64,000 nt of DNA, taken from contig WLWT01000002.1 in the NCBI GenBank assembly GCA_012103455.1, positions 186,001-250,000 of the forward strand, in the 5' to 3' direction. Shown one piece after another: positions 60,646 through 64,000 of this stretch. The notes under the pieces were generated by a model that saw nothing but the letters and a program-made list of their open reading frames with translations, did not search any database and was not told the DNA's origin. The position numbers were made by a program, and so were the translations under genes. The DNA is from Gammaproteobacteria bacterium. Lineage in GTDB: Bacteria > Pseudomonadota > Gammaproteobacteria > HK1. How positions within the stretch are numbered: the stretch's first letter is position 1; the number at the start of each line of letters is the position of its first letter.

Positions 60646-61572
60646 ATGAGTCTTGATACCGCCACCCGCGAGCGCATTGAATCGTTGATCGCTTCCAAGC
60701 GCGTCGTTTTGTTTATGAAAGGCACACCGGCTCAGCCCCAATGCGGATTTTCAGCGCGCACCGTCGGTATCCTGAATAGCCTGGTATCGGACTACGACAC
60801 CTTCAATGTACTGGCCGATCAGGAGATCCGCGAAGGGATCAAAGCATTTTCCGATTGGCCGACCATCCCGCAACTCTATGTTGACGGTGAGTTCCAGGGT
60901 GGCTGCGATCTGGTCACCGAGATGTTCAACCGGGGTGATCTGCATCAACTCTTCGGCCTGCCCGGACCCGACCGCACGCCGCCTGCGGTCACCATCTCCG
61001 ATGCTGCCGCCGAGATGATGAGTAGTGCTTTAGACGACAACCCGGGCATGCACGTGCATGTCAGCATCGACGGTCAATGGCAGCATAACTTCCAACTGGG
61101 CCCAGCGGGTGGCCACGAGGTGCGTAGCGGTGACAACGGCATCGAGCTGTTGATGGATCTGCAAACAGCGCAGCGCGCCCGGGGTCTGAGGCTTGATGTG
61201 ACCGAAGGCTTAGGCGGCACCAGCCTCGCGATCGACAACCCCAATATGCCGCCCGCGGTCAAAGATATGTCGGTGCAAGCACTGAACCAGTTGCGTCAAT
61301 CCGGGGCTGCCCACCGGCTCATCGACGTGCGTACGCCGGAGGAGCGCGGGCGGGCGGTGATCGAGGGTTCGGTGCTCCTCGAGCAGGGCAGTAGCGGTGA
61401 AATCGAGCGCTTGGAGAAGGCCACCATGCTGGTGTTCTACTGCCACACTGGCGTGCGCAGCGCCCAGGCTGCCGAGCACTTCCGGCTGCAAGGCTTCAGC
61501 AATGTGTACAACGTGGTGGGTGGTATAGATGCCTGGTCCCGCGAGGTGGATTCCAGCGTCCCTGCTTATTGA
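60646..61572 (+). CDS. Grx4-type monothiol glutaredoxin fused to A-type carrier-like and rhodanese domains
   Basis: 308 residues in three parts. Residues 1-108 are a Grx4 glutaredoxin: 'VVLFMKGTPAQPQCGFSARTVGIL' with the monothiol CGFS, and 'DWPTIPQLYVDGEFQGGCDLV'. Residues about 115-205 resemble an IscA/HesB-like fold ('VTISDAAAEMMSSALDD', 'GLRLDVTEGLGGTSLAIDNP') but without the three Cys. Residues 212-308 are a rhodanese domain with active-site Cys in 'LVFYCHTGVRSAQAA'. Similar three-part proteins occur in Xanthomonas-type bacteria. It probably works in iron-sulfur cluster delivery with sulfur transfer. Confidence 0.88.
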   Translation: MSLDTATRERIESLIASKRVVLFMKGTPAQPQCGFSARTVGILNSLVSDYDTFNVLADQEIREGIKAFSDWPTIPQLYVDGEFQGGCDLVTEMFNRGDLHQLFGLPGPDRTPPAVTISDAAAEMMSSALDDNPGMHVHVSIDGQWQHNFQLGPAGGHEVRSGDNGIELLMDLQTAQRARGLRLDVTEGLGGTSLAIDNPNMPPAVKDMSVQALNQLRQSGAAHRLIDVRTPEERGRAVIEGSVLLEQGSSGEIERLEKATMLVFYCHTGVRSAQAAEHFRLQGFSNVYNVVGGIDAWSREVDSSVPAY

Positions 61573-61942
61573 AGTACCGACCTATACGCGGACCTTCAAT
61601 CGCGGGCACGCTCGCCCGCCTCCACCCACCACGCACCTCTAGTGTGCCGCCTTGGCTGCCGTGTTTGCTCTAGGGGTAGTGCTCATAGGCGGGATAGGCT
61701 GTCCAGGGCGTGCCCAGAGCGCCTGAACCAGCGCCCGGCCAGATGAGGCGATTTGGCGGCGTAGCGGTAGTCACGGCATCAAAGCCACACCCTCAGTCCG
61801 AAAGTTGCAACCGGTAACGTCATAACTGCCGAACCCAATGGCACGATGAACGTATCGCGGCGAGGTGCGCGACAACGAAACATGATCCTGCGGGTTGCAG
61901 GTGCTTTTGCGCCGGCTCATTCAGTGAGAATGTATGTGTGTA
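61573..61942. other. Intergenic stretch between grx and glycosyltransferase genes
   Basis: The hairpin at 61603-61620 (GCGGGC...GCCCGC) follows the grx stop by 30 bp and could end transcription, though no T-run follows. The rest shows no supported gene. The neighbouring genes converge here. Confidence 0.4.
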
Positions 61943-63154
61943 TTAGGAGCCTGTCAGGTTCAGCGTCAACTCAGCCAGGCGGGCGCATTGGCGTGGCCAG
62001 TTGAAAGCGTCCATGAAAACTGCTCCGCGCTGTCCTATGGCCAGGGCTTCCTGGCGCTGACTGTAGGCGAATTCCAGTTGTGTTATCACCTCGTCCACTT
62101 GGCTCTCGCCCCAACCTTCCGTGCCGTGCGATTGTTCGACGGGCCGCTGATCATCCAAGGTGAGGCATTGTGGTGGTTCGCCGGCGGTGGCGATAAGGTC
62201 TAGGTGTCCGGTGTTGCGCGAGAGGATCACCGGAACGCCGCAGGCCATGCACTCCATGGCTACTAAGTTAGTGCCGCCTTCGGCGCGGTTGGGAAATACC
62301 GCCACATCCATCTGTCGCACGGTATACGCGATTTGTCCATTGGGGATCAGGCCTAAATCGAGATGGTTCGATTCGGGGATGCCGTTTTGACGCACCCACG
62401 CCGCTACCTTCGCATGCCCCTGCCCATTCAAGACCATGGGTGCTGCAGCGCCGGATTGGTCTAGGCTTTGCGCAAGTCCTGCCCGGGGGCTTTGCCAGGC
62501 GGTGACCAATACCGCATCCGGATGGCGCGCGATGAATTGACTGGCGGCCCGCACTACCAGATCTTGACCTTTGCGGTATTCGAGCTTGCCCCCGCTGAAG
62601 ATGAGAAAGCGATCCGGCAGTCCCGGCCGCCTGTTATGCGCGTGAAACGCCGTTTCATCGACACCTTGCATGAGCACGGTGACGTTGTCACAACCGTGGG
62701 CCCTGAGGATTTGCCCATTCCAGGAGGAACCGGCAACGATCAGATCGTAGTGTTTAGCCCGCTCGAGCCCTGCCGCGCTGAGGGCTGTGTTTTCAAGAAA
62801 AACAACGCCTATTAAGGCCTGCGCGCTGGTAAGCAGATAACGGCCATATGCCAAGCTGGTGCTCAGATCATTGCCGAGTCCATGCAACACTGGCGCGGCC
62901 AACGCCACCTGGCCCTTGTCCCGCGCGCGCGCCAATTCCGCTTCCAATTGCGCACTACTGCCGCCAAGTGCGCCGATGATGCTGCGGCGAATAGGGTCCA
63001 ATTCAATGAGTCGAGGTTCGAAAGGTTGGGCGAACACTGGATGTAACGGACCTTCGCGAAGCCAGTTTAGGGCGACATGTAGACCGTACACGCCCCAGCC
63101 GTGCACGCTGCTCGGTTGCCAGTTCAATACGCAGGTCTGGGTGGGCCAGGACAC
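61943..63154 (-). CDS. Glycosyltransferase (GT4/GT-B type)
   Basis: 403 residues from a GTG at 63154. The N-terminal half has 'PSSVHGWGVYGLHVALNWL' and 'LAGSSWNGQILRAHGCDNVTVLMQGVDETAFH', and the C-terminal donor domain has 'FLIFSGGKLEYRKGQDLVVRAASQF' and 'VAVFPNRAEGGTNLVAMECMACGVPVILS', the E-x7-E region of retaining GT4 enzymes. It transfers a sugar from a nucleotide donor to an unknown acceptor, probably on a polysaccharide or glycoprotein. It overlaps the stop of the upstream TPR gene by one base. Confidence 0.88.
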   Translation of the reverse strand: MSWPTQTCVLNWQPSSVHGWGVYGLHVALNWLREGPLHPVFAQPFEPRLIELDPIRRSIIGALGGSSAQLEAELARARDKGQVALAAPVLHGLGNDLSTSLAYGRYLLTSAQALIGVVFLENTALSAAGLERAKHYDLIVAGSSWNGQILRAHGCDNVTVLMQGVDETAFHAHNRRPGLPDRFLIFSGGKLEYRKGQDLVVRAASQFIARHPDAVLVTAWQSPRAGLAQSLDQSGAAAPMVLNGQGHAKVAAWVRQNGIPESNHLDLGLIPNGQIAYTVRQMDVAVFPNRAEGGTNLVAMECMACGVPVILSRNTGHLDLIATAGEPPQCLTLDDQRPVEQSHGTEGWGESQVDEVITQLEFAYSQRQEALAIGQRGAVFMDAFNWPRQCARLAELTLNLTGS

Positions 63155-64000
63155 TAGGACGCTAGCGGCGCGCGGGTGGGAAAACTCGCGAAAGTATCCT
63201 GCAGCCGGCGTGACAGCAGGATGTAGAGCACAATGCAGGTATCGAGCACCAAGTAAATAGTGAGAGGGCCGTCGAATTCAGCCTTCGCCAACCGGATGAG
63301 CAGGGCCGCATCGGTGATAGCCGCGCTCAGTAACAGTACCCGGCCATGATGCCATGACCAGCGCATCCACGCCGGGCTCGAGTGTTTGCACAACGCGGAG
63401 AGCACGAAGACCAGTACCGCCGGAATGCTTGCCAATACCAGCGTGGAATCCGACAACAGGACTACCGGTGCGGTCATGTCCAGGTTGCTGCGGCGTAAAA
63501 ACATGCCACTGGCGACCGCTATGATCGGATAAATAAAGTGGCGCGACAAATAAGCGATGATCAATATGGATGCGCCGGAGAATTTGAGTGAGTTGTCGCT
63601 TGAATAATCTTCGGGCCCGTAGCGGTCGTAGTCGAACTTGCTCGAAAAGCGCCCCACTAGCTGTTGCAACTGCGTGAGGTTCGATAGCGCCCGCCCGTTG
63701 TGCGGTTCCAACTCTATGGCGCGGTTGAAGGCAGCAGTAGCGCCTACGAATTGCTGCAATGCGCGTAGCGCTTCGCCAAGGCCGATATGGGCATCCACAA
63801 GCTTAGGGTCGGACTGAATGGCCCGGCGCAGATAAGCACTCGCATCACGATGGTGGCCGCGCCTGTTGGCAATGACGCCGAGTATATGCAAAGCCCCGGC
63901 GTTGGCGACATCCGCTTTCAAGATGTCTAGGCATAGGGCCTCGGCGCCGGGTTCGTCCCCGCGCCGCCAATGCCCATAGGCCTGCGCCACTAAAGCGGCA
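63154..64000 (-). CDS. TPR-repeat protein with C-terminal membrane domain, partial (5' end outside window)
   Basis: The frame is open to the window edge; a GTG at 63990 is available, but the codons upstream continue the frame, so the start is probably outside. The N-terminal part has three TPR motifs ('AYGHWRRGDEPGAEALCLDILKAD', 'HILGVIANRRGHHRDASAYLRRAIQSDP', 'IGLGEALRALQQFVGATAAFNRAIELEP'). From about residue 140 on there are four or five hydrophobic segments ('ASILIIAYLSRHFIYPIIAVASGMF', 'LASIPAVLVFVLSALCK', 'LTIYLVLDTCIVLYILLS') that resemble the DUF2919/YfeZ family. It is followed by the glycosyltransferase, suggesting a joint role in surface glycan or protein glycosylation (inference). 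Confidence 0.7.
   Translation of the reverse strand, partial: AALVAQAYGHWRRGDEPGAEALCLDILKADVANAGALHILGVIANRRGHHRDASAYLRRAIQSDPKLVDAHIGLGEALRALQQFVGATAAFNRAIELEPHNGRALSNLTQLQQLVGRFSSKFDYDRYGPEDYSSDNSLKFSGASILIIAYLSRHFIYPIIAVASGMFLRRSNLDMTAPVVLLSDSTLVLASIPAVLVFVLSALCKHSSPAWMRWSWHHGRVLLLSAAITDAALLIRLAKAEFDGPLTIYLVLDTCIVLYILLSRRLQDTFASFPTRAPLAS

Overview
The window reads as chromosomal DNA of a gammaproteobacterium. Two conserved neighbourhoods support this: asmA-mutY-yggX next to a tRNA-Phe gene, and argH followed by the remnant of an AlgZ/FimS sensor kinase, then pilG-pilI-pilJ-chpA-chpC and rsmE. The large load of insertion sequences, miniature elements and decayed genes, together with two sulfatases, a betaine-type transporter and a DMSP-lyase-like cupin, would fit a marine, possibly host-associated, bacterium. 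That ecological reading is inference only.

Layout, left half. 1-2 kb holds a DUF2442/DUF4160 pair (partial at the edge) and a decayed IS4/IS10-type transposase. 2-5.4 kb holds a DddQ-like cupin, a D-2-hydroxyacid dehydrogenase and an amidase. 5.5-9.9 kb is one leftward operon (ArsR regulator, ArsP-like permease, CbbQ/NorQ AAA+ ATPase, CbbO/NorD VWA protein) with a palindromic candidate operator upstream. 10-11.3 kb is a gene frameshifted by a perfect 196-bp tandem duplication. An SDR dehydrogenase follows, then a glycine-betaine-type ABC transporter whose double permease is interrupted by an intact IS630-family element. 17.6-25.7 kb contains an arylsulfatase, an acetyltransferase, a complete IS4-family element, a homologue of the CqsA/LqsA autoinducer synthase, and a second sulfatase.

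25.9-32.0 kb looks like a decayed genomic island at tRNA-Phe. A 16-bp copy of the tRNA anticodon arm lies at its far end and the C-terminal tail of a tyrosine recombinase lies beside the tRNA. The cargo is defence-like: a proteasome-like Ntn-hydrolase with a short coupled partner, a P-loop protein, and a 5'-truncated GHKL-ATPase/nuclease-like gene coupled to a DNA methyltransferase. The truncation coincides with a nested miniature transposon.

Right half. 32-49.7 kb is the housekeeping and type IV pilus chemosensory block. 49.9-56.8 kb is a mobile-element pile-up (ISKra4 remnant cut by an ISL3 element, second IS4-family copy, nested MITE, IS5 remnant). Inside it sits an intact ATPase plus TOPRIM-like two-gene unit resembling RloAB/PARIS-type defence. 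56.9-64 kb returns to ordinary genes: a crotonase, an arginase-family ureohydrolase, a LOG-family protein, a zinc-finger-less DksA, a Grx4/IscA-like/rhodanese fusion, a glycosyltransferase and a TPR membrane protein running off the edge.

One mobile-element history can be read directly. MITE-A exists empty at 59.7 kb and filled by MITE-B at 28.5 and 55.9 kb, with 9-bp target duplications. MITE-B shares termini and duplication length with the complete IS4-family element, which is its likely source of transposase.
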